NCBI GenBank assembly: GCA_035274465.1
Contig: DATEOF010000216.1
Span: forward strand, 5,053-69,052
DNA: 64,000 nt
Direction: 5' to 3'
From: JADGRF01 sp035274465
Lineage (GTDB): Bacteria; Myxococcota_A; Polyangia; Polyangiales; JAFGIB01
The notes under the pieces are model-generated. The model ran no database searches, was not told the origin of the DNA, and saw only the letters and a program-made list of their open reading frames with translations. This document shows, piece after piece, positions 36,878-46,395 of the stretch. Position numbers and translations under genes: made by a program. How positions within the stretch are numbered: position 1 is the first letter of the stretch; the number at the start of each line of letters is the position of its first letter.

Positions 36878-38674
36878 ATGGACGCCACTCTGGGCACATC
36901 GCTGCCACCACCTGCCGCGCGCAGCGTTCGCCCGTTGCTGGGACTGCTTCCGTACCTGCGCCCCTACCGCATGCGCATCGCGTTCGGCGGGCTGTGCCTG
37001 GCGCTCGCTGCGCTCAGCACGCTGGCCTTTCCCTGGGCGCTGCGTTCGCTGATCGATCGCGGCCTGATCGCCGCCGATCCAGCCGAGCGCGTGTTGGCCG
37101 TGCGCGATCACTTCTTCGCGCTGTTCGCTGTCGGGGTGGCGCTCGGAGTGTCCTCGGCCGGCCGCATTTACATGGTGACCTGGATCAGCGAGCGCCTGTC
37201 GGCCGACCTGCGGAACGCGGTCTACGCACACCTGCTCGAGCAAGATCGGCAGTTCTTCGAGACCGCGCAGACCGGCGAGGTGCTGTCTCGCCTGATCACC
37301 GACACGACGCTCGTGCAGACATCCGCGGGTGTCGGCGTCAGCATGGGCCTGCGCAGCAGCGTCGTCTCGTTGGGCGCCTTGATCATGTTGATCGTGACCA
37401 ACCCCCACGTGATGTTGCAGGTCCTGGGCACGCTGCTGTTGGTCGTGGTGCCAGCCGTGTTGATCGGGCGGCGCGTCCGCAAGCTCAGCCGAGCCAGTCA
37501 GGATCGGGTCGCCGATGCGAGCGCGATCGCCGCCGAAGTGCTGAACGCGATCGCGGTGGTGCAGAGCTACACCCAGGAAGCGCGCGAGGCGCGCCGGTTT
37601 GCGGCCGCGAGCGAGCGCGCCTTCGCCACCGCGATTCGACGCACGCGCCTGCGCTCGGGCATGTTCGCGTTCATCGTGAGCGCAACCTTCGGCGCGCTGC
37701 TCTGGAGCCTGTACGAGGGCACGCAGGCAGTCATGAGGGGTGAGTTGAGCGCGGGCCATCTCGGACAGACCGTCGTGTACGCGATGCTGCTCGTCGCCAA
37801 CGTGGGTGTGTTGGCCGAGGTCTACGGGGAGCTGCTGCGCGCGGCCGGCGCGACCGAACGCTTGCTCGAGCTCCTGGCCACGGTGCCGCGCATCCTCGAG
37901 CCTGCAGCCCCGCAGCCGCTACCGTCGCACGCGAGCGGCGCCAGCGTCCGCTTCGAGCGAGTCACGTTCCGCTACCCCTCGCGCCCGGATCACGCCGCGC
38001 TCTCGCACTTCGATCTCGAGCTTCGACCCGGCGAGACCGTCGCCCTGGTAGGGCCGAGCGGTGCGGGCAAGAGCACGGTGCTCTCGCTGCTGCTGCGCTT
38101 CTACGACGCCGCGGAGGGCCACATCAGCCTGGACGGCGTGCCGCTGACAGCTGCATCGATCCAGAGCCTGCGCGACCGAATCGGCATCGTTCCGCAAGAC
38201 AGCGTGATGTTCTCGGCAGATGCCCTGGACAACATCCGTTACGGCCGCCCCGAGGCGAGCGAAGCCGAGGTGATCGCTGCCGCCAAGGCAGCGTTCGCCC
38301 ACGACTTCATCACGGCACTGCCCGCGGGCTATCGAACCTTCCTCGGCGAGCGAGGAGTCCGCCTGTCCGGCGGCCAGCGCCAGCGCATCAGCATCGCGCG
38401 CGCAATCCTCAAGAACCCACCGCTGCTCATCCTGGATGAGGCCACCAGTGCGCTCGACGCCGAGAGCGAACGCACGGTCCAGGCCGCGCTCGAGCACGCG
38501 ATGCGCGACCGGACCACCCTCGTCATCGCCCACCGCCTGTCCACCGTCCAGCGAGCCGACCGCATCGTGGTCATGGAAGACGGCCGGATCGTGGAAAGCG
38601 GCACGCACGCCTCACTCGTGGCGCGCGACGGCCTGTACGCGCGCCTTGCAGCACTGCAACTCGCGGAGGTATGA
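36878..38674 (+). CDS. ABC exporter, fused permease and ATP-binding half-transporter
   Basis: 598 residues. Six-helix type-I exporter membrane domain (about 30-320), then the nucleotide-binding domain: Walker A GPSGAGKST from residue 392, signature LSGGQ near 496, Walker B LLILDEATSALD, H-loop AHRLSTV. Very similar in layout to MsbA/BmrA-like lipid or multidrug exporters; it should function as a homodimer. No substrate-binding or membrane-fusion partner is adjacent. It follows the second two-component system closely enough to be co-transcribed. Confidence 0.95.
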   Translation: MDATLGTSLPPPAARSVRPLLGLLPYLRPYRMRIAFGGLCLALAALSTLAFPWALRSLIDRGLIAADPAERVLAVRDHFFALFAVGVALGVSSAGRIYMVTWISERLSADLRNAVYAHLLEQDRQFFETAQTGEVLSRLITDTTLVQTSAGVGVSMGLRSSVVSLGALIMLIVTNPHVMLQVLGTLLLVVVPAVLIGRRVRKLSRASQDRVADASAIAAEVLNAIAVVQSYTQEAREARRFAAASERAFATAIRRTRLRSGMFAFIVSATFGALLWSLYEGTQAVMRGELSAGHLGQTVVYAMLLVANVGVLAEVYGELLRAAGATERLLELLATVPRILEPAAPQPLPSHASGASVRFERVTFRYPSRPDHAALSHFDLELRPGETVALVGPSGAGKSTVLSLLLRFYDAAEGHISLDGVPLTAASIQSLRDRIGIVPQDSVMFSADALDNIRYGRPEASEAEVIAAAKAAFAHDFITALPAGYRTFLGERGVRLSGGQRQRISIARAILKNPPLLILDEATSALDAESERTVQAALEHAMRDRTTLVIAHRLSTVQRADRIVVMEDGRIVESGTHASLVARDGLYARLAALQLAEV

Positions 38675-38675
38675 G

Positions 38676-39697
38676 TCAAAACGTCGACACGGCCGCCAGC
38701 TGCAGGTCCTCGCCCTGCGGCGGTGGCCACCAGCGGACCGGCGCTCGACCCTGCCAGGACAGGAACGCGAGCCGTGGGTCCTCCAGCGAGTAGTCGAACG
38801 TGAAGTCGACGCGCGTCGGCGCTCCGGTCGGGTCCACGTCGCGCACGCGCACCAGCATGTGGTCCACCTGCACGCTGTCACCCGCGTGAAACGGCGCGCG
38901 GTGCAGGCGTTCGATCGGCGTGGCCATCCAGCTACGCTCCACCCGCAGCTCCAGGCTGCGCTCGCCGCTGCGCCGCACCGAAACCGGCTGACCGCCCGCG
39001 TAGAGCATGAGCAGCGGCGGACGCGGCGCGCCCTGAGCCTTGCGCATGTCGGCCTGGTAGTGAGGCGTGAGGTGGAACGGGGCGTTGAGCAGCACGGTCA
39101 CCGGACCTTCCGCGACCGGCAACGCGCGATCAAGGGCACTGGCCCCACCCCCGAGCACCACGCTCTGGCACACGAACAACATCGGGACGAACAGCAGCGG
39201 CATGTACACGCCGTGCATGCGCCAGAGCGACCGCGCCACCAGGCGCCGCAGCTTGCCGGTTGCCTCGATCTCCTCCGCCACCCAGGGCCCCACCAGGCCG
39301 CAGGCGCCGAGCGAGACGAAGAAGGTCAGCCCATCCTGGGGCACAGTCGTGAGGAGCGGGAACGCGCTCAGGCAGGCGCCGAACGCGAGCCAGGCATCCT
39401 GCCGTCGCGCACGCAGGCGTGCAGCCATCAGCGGCAGGAGCACCGCAAGGATGGCGAGCGCGCCGGCGATCACGACCGGCGGACCCCACGCATAGATCGC
39501 GTAGACCGACATGCCCGAGATGGTGAGCGCACCGGCCAGGCCAAAGGCCCGCCGCGCTCGATCAGCCCGCGCAGGTCGTAGTCGTCCGCCTGCATTCCGA
39601 TCCACACGGAAGGCAGGCCACACACCATCGCCAGAAGTACGATTAAGCGCTCGACGTGGCTCGCGCGGAGCCAACGCGACATGCGAACGTAGAGCAT
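38676..39697 (-). pseudogene. Decayed polytopic membrane protein gene
   Basis: The start side (from ATG 39697 or 39682) encodes a normal-looking membrane N-terminus (SHVERLIVLLAMVCGLPSV, then QADDYDLRGL) in one frame. Near 39540 that frame becomes nonsense, and another frame carries the rest (MSVYAIYAWGPPVVIAG, LLTTVPQDGLTFFVSLG, then a soluble C-terminus with two beta-rich stretches). The Asp-Asp-Tyr motif after the first helix resembles proteins in which several hundred residues of loop and helices normally follow, so an internal deletion plus frameshift fits better than a single base error. An apparent longer reading frame to 39857 adds an Arg-rich, low-complexity N-terminus that looks non-native. 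The stop abuts the ABC exporter gene. Confidence 0.6.
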
Positions 39698-39874
39698 GCG
39701 TCCAGGGACAACGCCCGCGAGCCAAGTTCCTCACAGGTCCGGTGTCCAGCGCAGGCTGAACTCGACGATGAAGGACAACACCAACCAGCCGACGCCCACG
39801 AGTCGCAGCACGCTCGAGCCATAGAATTCCGCAACGCAGCAAGCAACGCCGCGGCACCGCCGTTTCATGTGGCG

Positions 39875-40564
39875 CTAACGCATGCGACGCAGCCGCATGT
39901 CCGAGGTCGTGCCGAAGAAGGAGGACGCGAACTGTCCTTCCAGCGTGTCAGGGGTCACAGTCAGCTGGACCGGCACGCGCCTGCTCAGGTCCGCCTTCCA
40001 ACCATCGGTGTGTGTGCAGACGGGCTTTCCCTCGCAGCCTTGGGGCAGGCACGGCGATTTTTCCGTTTTGCACCAGTGATCCCAGACCTCGTACGGCGAG
40101 TACGAAAACCTCAGTTGCTTGGGCGTTCGCACCAGATCGAGCAGGTGATACTCGGCGCCTTCCGTGGCCTTCTTGGTGCTGCAGCTCCAGAAACTCTCAG
40201 GCTGCGGCCCGAGCGCGAACGCGCGCTCTCCCGGGGATTCCGGGAGCGTGCGCCCGTTCAGCTCTCCGATCTGAAAGTGGCCGCCATCGCGCTCGAGTAC
40301 GAGCTCGACACGATAGGTCTTGCCCGGTGGCGACCATGTCGGGCTCTGCGGTGAGTCGTCCAGCGCGGGATCGCAGAGCGGAACACCGGCACTCCAGAGC
40401 TGACCGACCCACACTTCAGACTCCGAGGCCGGCGCAGCCGATCCGCCCGCGGCGCCGCCCGCACGCGCAGCAAAGCTCATCGAGGATGACTCGTCCAGGC
40501 CGTCACGGTGCGAGTCCGCACACGCCAGGACACAGCACAGAATTGCCAGTGCGCAAGTCCTCAT
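39875..40564 (-). CDS. Lipoprotein with W-x2-WC domain (second of two related genes)
   Basis: 229 residues from the ATG at 40564. Lipobox LACA (ILCCVLAC) at the end of the signal peptide. The middle part carries VWVGQLW, FQIGELNGRTLP and FSYSPYEVWDHWC, which align by eye with the neighbour at 40561 (GTWVNPDC, FGWSPFELWRDWC), so the two share a domain. Family not recognised. The ATG overlaps the stop of the upstream gene by 4 bp (ATGA), so translation is coupled. Confidence 0.85.
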   Translation of the reverse strand: MRTCALAILCCVLACADSHRDGLDESSSMSFAARAGGAAGGSAAPASESEVWVGQLWSAGVPLCDPALDDSPQSPTWSPPGKTYRVELVLERDGGHFQIGELNGRTLPESPGERAFALGPQPESFWSCSTKKATEGAEYHLLDLVRTPKQLRFSYSPYEVWDHWCKTEKSPCLPQGCEGKPVCTHTDGWKADLSRRVPVQLTVTPDTLEGQFASSFFGTTSDMRLRRMR

Positions 40565-41673
40565 GGGCTCACCCTCCGGAGCTCGGTGGGCACTCCCGGC
40601 TCGGCGAGCCACTGCAGCCGTCCACTGCTGCGATCCGCCGAAAACACGATCTCCTGGAACGTCATGCGCGATGGGAGATCGCAACCCTGCGCGTCGCACT
40701 CGCAAACCGCCGGGCTGCAGCGCGGGTTGCCCGGTTCGCTGCACACGCACGGCTGCTGGTCCTCGCACACGGGCTCGACATCCGCGGAACGACACAGCAC
40801 GATCTTGCCGAGATCGAACGCGGCCTGCGCTTCCGCGGCCTGCGGCACGCAGTAAAACAAGGTGCGACCCGCGATCTGCCAAGGGTACGGGCGCTGGAGC
40901 GTGCACCAGTCGCGCCATAGCTCGAAGGGACTCCAGCCGAACGTGAGGCGATCGCCGGTGACATGGCCATCGAGCACGCGATAGTCCAGATCCGCGATGG
41001 AATCACGCACCAGGGAATAGTCGTCCGGGCTGACTTCGTGCGGATAGCCGCGATCTGGATCCGTGGCTGGCGCGTAAGGCCCGCTGAAGTCCTCGCTCGG
41101 CTGCGAGTGAAATCGGCCCTGCACGACGCCGGAGGCGTTGCGCTCGATCACGAGCTTCATGCACGAATCCCATGGGCCGGGAGAGCAATCAGGATTCACC
41201 CAGGTGCCGAGCATCGAGTCATCCGCGTTGTCGATCGCGTCTCGCGGCCGGGTCACTTGCAGCGGTTCGCTCCAGGAGACCTCGTCACTCACACCGGTGA
41301 GCGCGCCTGCGAGCACCGGGACGCAGGCACCGCGCACACAACTGCGCCTCTGGCCGCACTCGCGGTCGGACTCGCACTGCGCGAGGCACACGGCGTGCGA
41401 ACCCTCGACGTCGCGATCCTCGCAGCGCTGCCGTAACACCGGCGAGCGCGTGTCGTAACACTGGCCGCTCTGGCACGAGTCGTCGCCCGTGCAGGCGCGC
41501 GTGCAGGTGCCGCAAACGCACACCAACCCCTCATCTCCGCATTCGCTATCGTGGCTGCAGAGCGCGAGCCAGTGCGTCTCGCCGCCCACCTCGGGCCCAC
41601 GATTGGGTGAACAGCTCACGCCGCCGAGCGCCGCAAAGCAGACCGCGATCCACACCGTCCTGGCGTCAAGCAT
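40561..41673 (-). CDS. Cys-rich lipoprotein with W-x2-WC domain (first of two related genes)
   Basis: 370 residues. Lipobox GGVSC. A Cys-rich head of about 90 residues (CSHDSECGDEGLVCVCGTC, CESDRECGQRRSC) resembles the disulphide-rich modules of myxobacterial surface proteins. The second half contains the domain shared with the gene at 39875 (WVNPDCSPGPWDSC, FGWSPFELWRDWC). It starts inside the end of the regulator-like gene at 41666 (8-bp overlap) and overlaps the next lipoprotein gene by 4 bp, so the three form a tight operon. Probably an envelope complex or adhesion module; function unknown. Confidence 0.85.
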   Translation of the reverse strand: MLDARTVWIAVCFAALGGVSCSPNRGPEVGGETHWLALCSHDSECGDEGLVCVCGTCTRACTGDDSCQSGQCYDTRSPVLRQRCEDRDVEGSHAVCLAQCESDRECGQRRSCVRGACVPVLAGALTGVSDEVSWSEPLQVTRPRDAIDNADDSMLGTWVNPDCSPGPWDSCMKLVIERNASGVVQGRFHSQPSEDFSGPYAPATDPDRGYPHEVSPDDYSLVRDSIADLDYRVLDGHVTGDRLTFGWSPFELWRDWCTLQRPYPWQIAGRTLFYCVPQAAEAQAAFDLGKIVLCRSADVEPVCEDQQPCVCSEPGNPRCSPAVCECDAQGCDLPSRMTFQEIVFSADRSSGRLQWLAEPGVPTELRRVSP

Positions 41674-42646
41674 CGTCCTCGCCCTCCTCCGTCACGCTCT
41701 GCCCCACGTAGGCAGTCACGCGTCGCGTCTTCGCACCCGCAGGCGGACTGGCAGTCGCCTCGTACTGCTCGAGACGTTGCCGCAATTCGATCCCTCGTTC
41801 GCGCATGCTGCGCAGGTAGCCGAGGATCTCGGCTTCCAGCGGATGACCGTCCCACACATCGAAGGCGAACGTGCTGCCACCGATCTTATCCGCGAGCTCC
41901 GCGCGCCGCTTGCCCGCGCGCAGCTTGGTCACGATCGCGCTCACCATCGCTTGATAGTGATCGAATACCGCGGCTTCCCAGCCCGCCGCTTCGCCGAACT
42001 GGATCACGCAGGTCTCGCAGCTGTAGCGCTCGCCAACTCGCGTGATCAGCGCATCGGCCGCGAGTCTCGCGAGCGACGCATCGAGCTCGGCTTCGGCCGC
42101 CGGCACGAGCGCAGCCACGCCGGCTGCGGACAGCGGCCCGCCCCGATGCAGAGCGACCAACACCATGGCGTCGAGCGCAGCAGGCGCGAGGCTGGCGTCC
42201 TGCTCCACAAGCGCACGCGACGCTCGCAAGCGGGTCGTGTCTTCCGTGCCTTCACGCTCGACCAGGCCCGACGAGACCAAGTCGGCGACGACCGAATGCA
42301 GGGTCGCCTCGTCGTCATTCGCGAAGCGCTGCACGAGCTCGCTGCGGGAGACCGCGCCCTGCTGTTGAATGTGGGCCAGGACGGCCTCCCACAGCGAACG
42401 GCCCTGGAGCGTACGACTCCCACTCAAGCGCGCGATCTTGCGGTGATAGGTCCGCAGCGCGAGCCCGAACATGTCGGCGATCACCTTGTTCCCGAGCCCC
42501 TGGTCGCGGAGCTCGCGTACCAGGTCCGCGAACACCACGTTCGCGACGGCAGCGAGCTGCGCGCGCTGCCCGGAGGTGGTCGCGAGCGTGGCGATCAGCA
42601 CAGTCGTCTGCCGAACGATCGCGTGGATGAGCAAGCTGGCGTTCAT
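41666..42646 (-). CDS. Helix-turn-helix-type protein of unknown family, first in a lipoprotein operon
   Basis: 326 residues. The N-terminus (HAIVRQTTVLIATLATTSG, VVFADLVRELRDQGLGNKVIADMFGLALRTYHRKI) has the look of a DNA-binding helix-turn-helix following a helical region. This pattern recurs in many myxobacterial hypothetical proteins. The middle third (SELVQRFANDDEATLHSVVADLVSSGLVER) resembles a winged helix, and the rest is helical. No transmembrane segment. The ATG at 42646 leads a three-gene operon with the lipoproteins at 40561 and 39875, so it may regulate them. Confidence 0.75.
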   Translation of the reverse strand: MNASLLIHAIVRQTTVLIATLATTSGQRAQLAAVANVVFADLVRELRDQGLGNKVIADMFGLALRTYHRKIARLSGSRTLQGRSLWEAVLAHIQQQGAVSRSELVQRFANDDEATLHSVVADLVSSGLVEREGTEDTTRLRASRALVEQDASLAPAALDAMVLVALHRGGPLSAAGVAALVPAAEAELDASLARLAADALITRVGERYSCETCVIQFGEAAGWEAAVFDHYQAMVSAIVTKLRAGKRRAELADKIGGSTFAFDVWDGHPLEAEILGYLRSMRERGIELRQRLEQYEATASPPAGAKTRRVTAYVGQSVTEEGEDDA

Positions 42647-42776
42647 CGGCCCCGACGACGAGTCGTATCCGATCGGGCCCGCAGCCGAATAGTGTCAGAA
42701 CTGGCGCGCCTGGTCCGCAGTGGAGCGACCGACGATTGGGACAGTTCGCTCACGCATCAAGTAGCAGCGCGAGTGA

Positions 42777-42813
42777 GACGCGGGCGGGGGTCATGGACCA
42801 CCGCGCCCGCGTC
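42777..42813 (-). terminator. Hairpin after the amidohydrolase gene
   Basis: GACGCGGGCG (42777-42786) pairs perfectly with CGCCCGCGTC (42804-42813), 9 bp beyond the minus-strand stop at 42822. The loop is 17 nt and no clear U-tract follows, so termination may be weak or factor-assisted. Confidence 0.5.
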
Positions 42814-42821
42814 CTACGACT

Positions 42822-44438
42822 TCAGGCGATCTCGCCGCGCGCCAGGCGATCCTTCCAGAGCTCGATGTAGTCGCGCTTGGTGCGGATCACCGGCGGGTTG
42901 ATCGCATGACGCCGCGGGCCCCAGCGATCGTCCATCGCCTTCTTGTATTCGGCGAACTGGCTGCGATCGACCTTGTAGCGACAGGCACTCGGTTTCACGC
43001 GGTAGATCTCGGCGCCGATCAAGCCGAAGACGTTGCGCCGCAGCTCGTCCGTGAACTCCGGATAGCCGTACATGTCCTGGAACTCGGTGGAGATGCGGAA
43101 CGCCTTGAACGCCTCGATCTGGTTCTGCGGCGAGCCGTACCACACGCACTCCGAGCCCCAGACCAGGCGATCGATGCCGATGTACTTGAGCATCTTGCCG
43201 ACGTAGTGCTGTGCGACGACTGGATCGCGCATCGAGATCGCCCACGCCGAACCCATCTCCGCGTAGACGTTCTTGCCGGTCAAGTCGTTCTCGGAGACCA
43301 CCTTGGACAGGCGATCGGTGCCGCCATCGGTCGGGCTCGGGTTCGGATCGTACGGGCCCTCCATGTGGGCCGAGTCGTACGCCGAGTGGTAGATGATGAA
43401 CTTCACCTCGGGATAGCGCTTGGCGACGACCGCGACGTCCGGCATCGGATCTGCGTGTACGCGGCTCCAGCCCTGGAACGGAAAGCCCTTGTGCGCACAG
43501 ACCAACGGCTCGTCGAGCTCGATCGCGGTCTTGATGAACGCGTCGTTCTCGTGGAGGAACCAACCGCCCTCGGTCGGCGGGTAACACTTCCAGCCGCGCG
43601 TGTCGTACTGACGCTTGTTCTCCGCCATCATCTTCGCGTTCGCCTCGGGCTTGGCCTTGGGCGAGATCTGGCAGTGCGCGACCATGCGCTCGGCAGCCAG
43701 ATCGTTGGCGTGCGCCACGCGGTTGACGCGATCGCGCGAGTTGCGCATGTCCTCGTTGGTGAAGCTGAACGGGCTCAGATCGCCGCTCGCTTCGTCGATC
43801 GCCGACGGCAGACCGGACAGCACCGCCACCGTGGTCTCACTCTCTTCGAAGATCTGACGGATGTAAGTGTCAGGGCTGGTGCAGGCCGGGGTGTTATCGC
43901 CTGTCAGACACAACCCCGACATGCCGTCGCGCGTGTGGTGGGTCTGGAAGTCGAGGATGAAGTAGTCGCCCTTGAACAAGCGGTCCGCCATCGCTTCGTT
44001 CAGGCACAGCTCGGGCGTGACCACGAAGCCGCCATCCGTACCACCGCCAGGGCGCGGCGCCTTGCTGCCGCCCGCGCCCGTCGCAGGCGCTGCCGCTGCG
44101 CCCTTGTCGATCGCGCCGCGGCCCGACATCAGCTTGTCGAGCGTGTCGGGGTTCATCATCCCGTCTTTGTCGCCACAACCTGCAGCCAGGTTGAGCACGG
44201 ACAGCGTGGTGGCCATGCCCATGGTGCTGGCGATGAACTCGCGACGATCCATCCCCTTCTTGCGCGCGTTCTCGTCGCACTTCGCGAGGATCGTCTCCTG
44301 GAGTTTCCGCTCGCGCTCACCCTTGGGCAGGAAGTACTCGCCGTTCGACATGTTCCCGAGCCAGATCGGGGTCTGATACGGCACCTCGGGCATGGTCTTC
44401 TTGCGTTTCGTGATCCAATTCAGCTTTCCCTTGGCCAT
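42822..44438 (-). CDS. TAT-exported amidohydrolase-family protein
   Basis: 538 residues. The twin-arginine signal (MDRREFIASTMGM... ending AAGC) begins only after about 60 leading residues, an unusual extension. The ATG at 44438 has a GAGGTGA ribosome site, so the long start is supported; a start at the Met before DRREF would also give a normal TAT lipoprotein. A Pro/Gly/Ala linker follows, then a TIM-barrel amidohydrolase_2 domain (FILDFQTHHTRDG, LVCAHKGFPFQGW, KFIIYHSAYDSAH, YAEMGSAWA, RLVWGSECVW). Members act as decarboxylases or hydrolases of small aromatic or lactone substrates; the substrate is unknown. Confidence 0.88.
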   Translation of the reverse strand: MAKGKLNWITKRKKTMPEVPYQTPIWLGNMSNGEYFLPKGERERKLQETILAKCDENARKKGMDRREFIASTMGMATTLSVLNLAAGCGDKDGMMNPDTLDKLMSGRGAIDKGAAAAPATGAGGSKAPRPGGGTDGGFVVTPELCLNEAMADRLFKGDYFILDFQTHHTRDGMSGLCLTGDNTPACTSPDTYIRQIFEESETTVAVLSGLPSAIDEASGDLSPFSFTNEDMRNSRDRVNRVAHANDLAAERMVAHCQISPKAKPEANAKMMAENKRQYDTRGWKCYPPTEGGWFLHENDAFIKTAIELDEPLVCAHKGFPFQGWSRVHADPMPDVAVVAKRYPEVKFIIYHSAYDSAHMEGPYDPNPSPTDGGTDRLSKVVSENDLTGKNVYAEMGSAWAISMRDPVVAQHYVGKMLKYIGIDRLVWGSECVWYGSPQNQIEAFKAFRISTEFQDMYGYPEFTDELRRNVFGLIGAEIYRVKPSACRYKVDRSQFAEYKKAMDDRWGPRRHAINPPVIRTKRDYIELWKDRLARGEIA

Positions 44439-44516
44439 CGGTTCACCTCAGTGCACGAGCCGTGCTGGTACGAACGTACTATGTCGGCCGCGACTATGAG
44501 CGCTCATGCTCTGTGC

Positions 44517-45431
44517 ATGCAACTGATTCAAAGCACTTCGAGCACGACTCTCACCGAGCGCCAGACCGATCAACTCACCTGGCTCGACCGACGAGTCTAT
44601 CCGTTCACCAGCAAGTACTTCGCGACGCCCGAAGGCCGGATGCACTACATCGACGAAGGCCATGGCAGGCCGATCTTGTTCGTGCACGGCACGCCCTCCT
44701 GGTCGTTCGAGTGGCGTCATGCCCTGAGCGCGCTGCGCCAGGAAAGACGCACGATCGCGGTCGATCACCTGGGCTTCGGATTGTCGGACAAGCCCCGCGA
44801 CGCCGGCTACCGGCCGGAGGATCACGCGCGCCGCCTGCTCGAGTTCGTACGCGCCCTGGACCTGCGCGAGCTTACACTCGTAGTTCACGACTTCGGTGGC
44901 CCGATCGGTCTCCCCATAATGCTCGAGGAGCCGGAGCGCGTGCGCTCGCTGGTGATCCTGAATTCGTGGGCGTGGCCACACGCGAACGACCCGCGCGTTC
45001 GCCGGCTCTCGCGCGTGATCGCCTCATGGTTCGGACGCTGGCTATACCTGTGGCTGAATGCATCACCGCGCTGGCTCGTGCCCGCGGCCTTCGCGCGCCG
45101 CAGCGCACTGACGCCGCACGTGCATCGACACTATCTGGCCCCGTTCAGTCGTCGCGCCGATCGGACTGCACCCTGGGTGCTCGGAGTCGAGTTGGCGGCA
45201 TCGGATGCTCATTACGCCAGTCTGTGGCAGCGCCGCGCACTGCTGCAGCGCGTGCCGAGCACGTTGATCTGGGGACAACGCGATCCCGCGTTCGGTGCGG
45301 CGTACCTGGAGCGCTGGCGCGAGGTGCTGCCTGACGCGCGCGTCCGCACGCTCGCCGATGTGGGCCACTTCCCACAGGAAGAAGCTCCCGAAGCTGTCTT
45401 GGCCGCGCTGCGCGAAGCGCTGGAGGACTAG
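44517..45431 (+). CDS. Haloalkane dehalogenase-like alpha/beta hydrolase
   Basis: 304 residues from ATG 44517; ATGs at 44481 and 44496 would add up to 12 residues and neither has a clear ribosome site. The alpha/beta-hydrolase oxyanion motif is HGTPSWSFEW, the nucleophile is Asp125 in VVHDFGGPIG rather than Ser, and the catalytic His284 lies in VGHFPQEE with an acidic residue in WGQRDPAF. An Asp nucleophile in this position is characteristic of haloalkane dehalogenases (HLD-I/III) and of epoxide hydrolases; the missing second Trp of the canonical DWGG halide site makes the dehalogenase call tentative. It is divergent from the amidohydrolase gene and convergent with the PAP2 gene (4-bp overlap). 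Confidence 0.85.
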   Translation: MQLIQSTSSTTLTERQTDQLTWLDRRVYPFTSKYFATPEGRMHYIDEGHGRPILFVHGTPSWSFEWRHALSALRQERRTIAVDHLGFGLSDKPRDAGYRPEDHARRLLEFVRALDLRELTLVVHDFGGPIGLPIMLEEPERVRSLVILNSWAWPHANDPRVRRLSRVIASWFGRWLYLWLNASPRWLVPAAFARRSALTPHVHRHYLAPFSRRADRTAPWVLGVELAASDAHYASLWQRRALLQRVPSTLIWGQRDPAFGAAYLERWREVLPDARVRTLADVGHFPQEEAPEAVLAALREALED

Positions 45432-46339
45432 AGCAGCCCGCTCCACGTCAGTCCGAGGCCGCCAGACAGCGGCACCAGCGTCAGCATGGTCTGCGGCGCG
45501 TCCTCGGCACCGGACGGCCAATCGTAGTGGAGCAGCCGCGGCAGCAGGTAGCCGGCGGCGGCACCGATGCCCCAGCCGAAAATGACGTCGGTCGCCCAGT
45601 GCTTGTCGGCGACGATGCGCTCGATCCCGGTGGTGATCGAGACACCGATCGTCACCAGGCACGGCGCGAGATCGGCGAAGCCGCCGCCGTAGAGCGCCAG
45701 GTACTGGTGATGCACGCAGGTCAGCCCCGCGATCGTCGCGGTGAGCGCGGTGTGACCGCTGTAGAAGCTCATGGAGTCCTTGGGACCGCAGGTGTGGAGC
45801 AGCTCGCCGTTGGAATCGAGGACCTGTCCCTCGGCATTGCAATCCTCGAAGTAGGGCCGAGCGCGTCCGACCGTGTGCTCGGCAGTCAACGTGATCAAGC
45901 CGGTGACCGCGAGCGATTGGAGATCGATCAGCAAGAGCTGCAGGGCGAGGTCCGGGTCTTGGTAGACACCGAGGGCGACCACACCGACGTCGACGATCAC
46001 CGGGATGGCCGAGCCCCACAGGTACAGCGCATCGCTGATGGCCGCCGCGGTGTGCTGCTGGTCGCGATCACTGCCGACGAGCAGATCGCGCAGCGGGTTG
46101 TCGAAGAGGATGCCGCCCTCCCAGGTCGGGGGGTCGGGGGATGGAACTTGGGTTTCGATCAGCACCAGGGCCACGCCGGCGGGGATGAGCGCGAGGCCTT
46201 CGAAGAGCGAGGTGCGGCGCCAGCTGGGCTGCCAGCTCGGCGGTTCGGCGAAGGACGCGCTCGGCAGCAAGAGCACGAGGAGGAAGAGGACTCGCGCTCG
46301 AACCGTGGCCGACGGCGGCTTCCGCTTCCACGTGCCCAC
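45428..46339 (-). CDS. PAP2-superfamily phosphatase
   Basis: 303 residues from a GTG start. Signal peptide (FLLVLLLPSASFAEP). The three PAP2 active-site motifs are GRARPYFE (basic, motif 1), SFYSGHTA (SGH, motif 2) and RIVADKHWATD (R-x5-H-x3-D, motif 3), so a full phosphatase site is likely. Several hydrophobic segments make it an integral membrane enzyme, probably acting on lipid phosphates or undecaprenyl pyrophosphate. The gene ends overlapping the dehalogenase-like gene. Confidence 0.9.
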   Translation of the reverse strand: MGTWKRKPPSATVRARVLFLLVLLLPSASFAEPPSWQPSWRRTSLFEGLALIPAGVALVLIETQVPSPDPPTWEGGILFDNPLRDLLVGSDRDQQHTAAAISDALYLWGSAIPVIVDVGVVALGVYQDPDLALQLLLIDLQSLAVTGLITLTAEHTVGRARPYFEDCNAEGQVLDSNGELLHTCGPKDSMSFYSGHTALTATIAGLTCVHHQYLALYGGGFADLAPCLVTIGVSITTGIERIVADKHWATDVIFGWGIGAAAGYLLPRLLHYDWPSGAEDAPQTMLTLVPLSGGLGLTWSGLL

Positions 46340-46395
46340 AGCTGCGAAGTATGCGCCCTCCCGGTTACCGCGAGTGCACCTCTGCGTAACTTATC

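Noticed and set aside
42906..44516. Long in-frame extension upstream of the dehalogenase-like gene
   Set aside because: It is antisense to the amidohydrolase gene and consists of repetitive Arg/Val/Ala sequence; the true protein begins near 44517.
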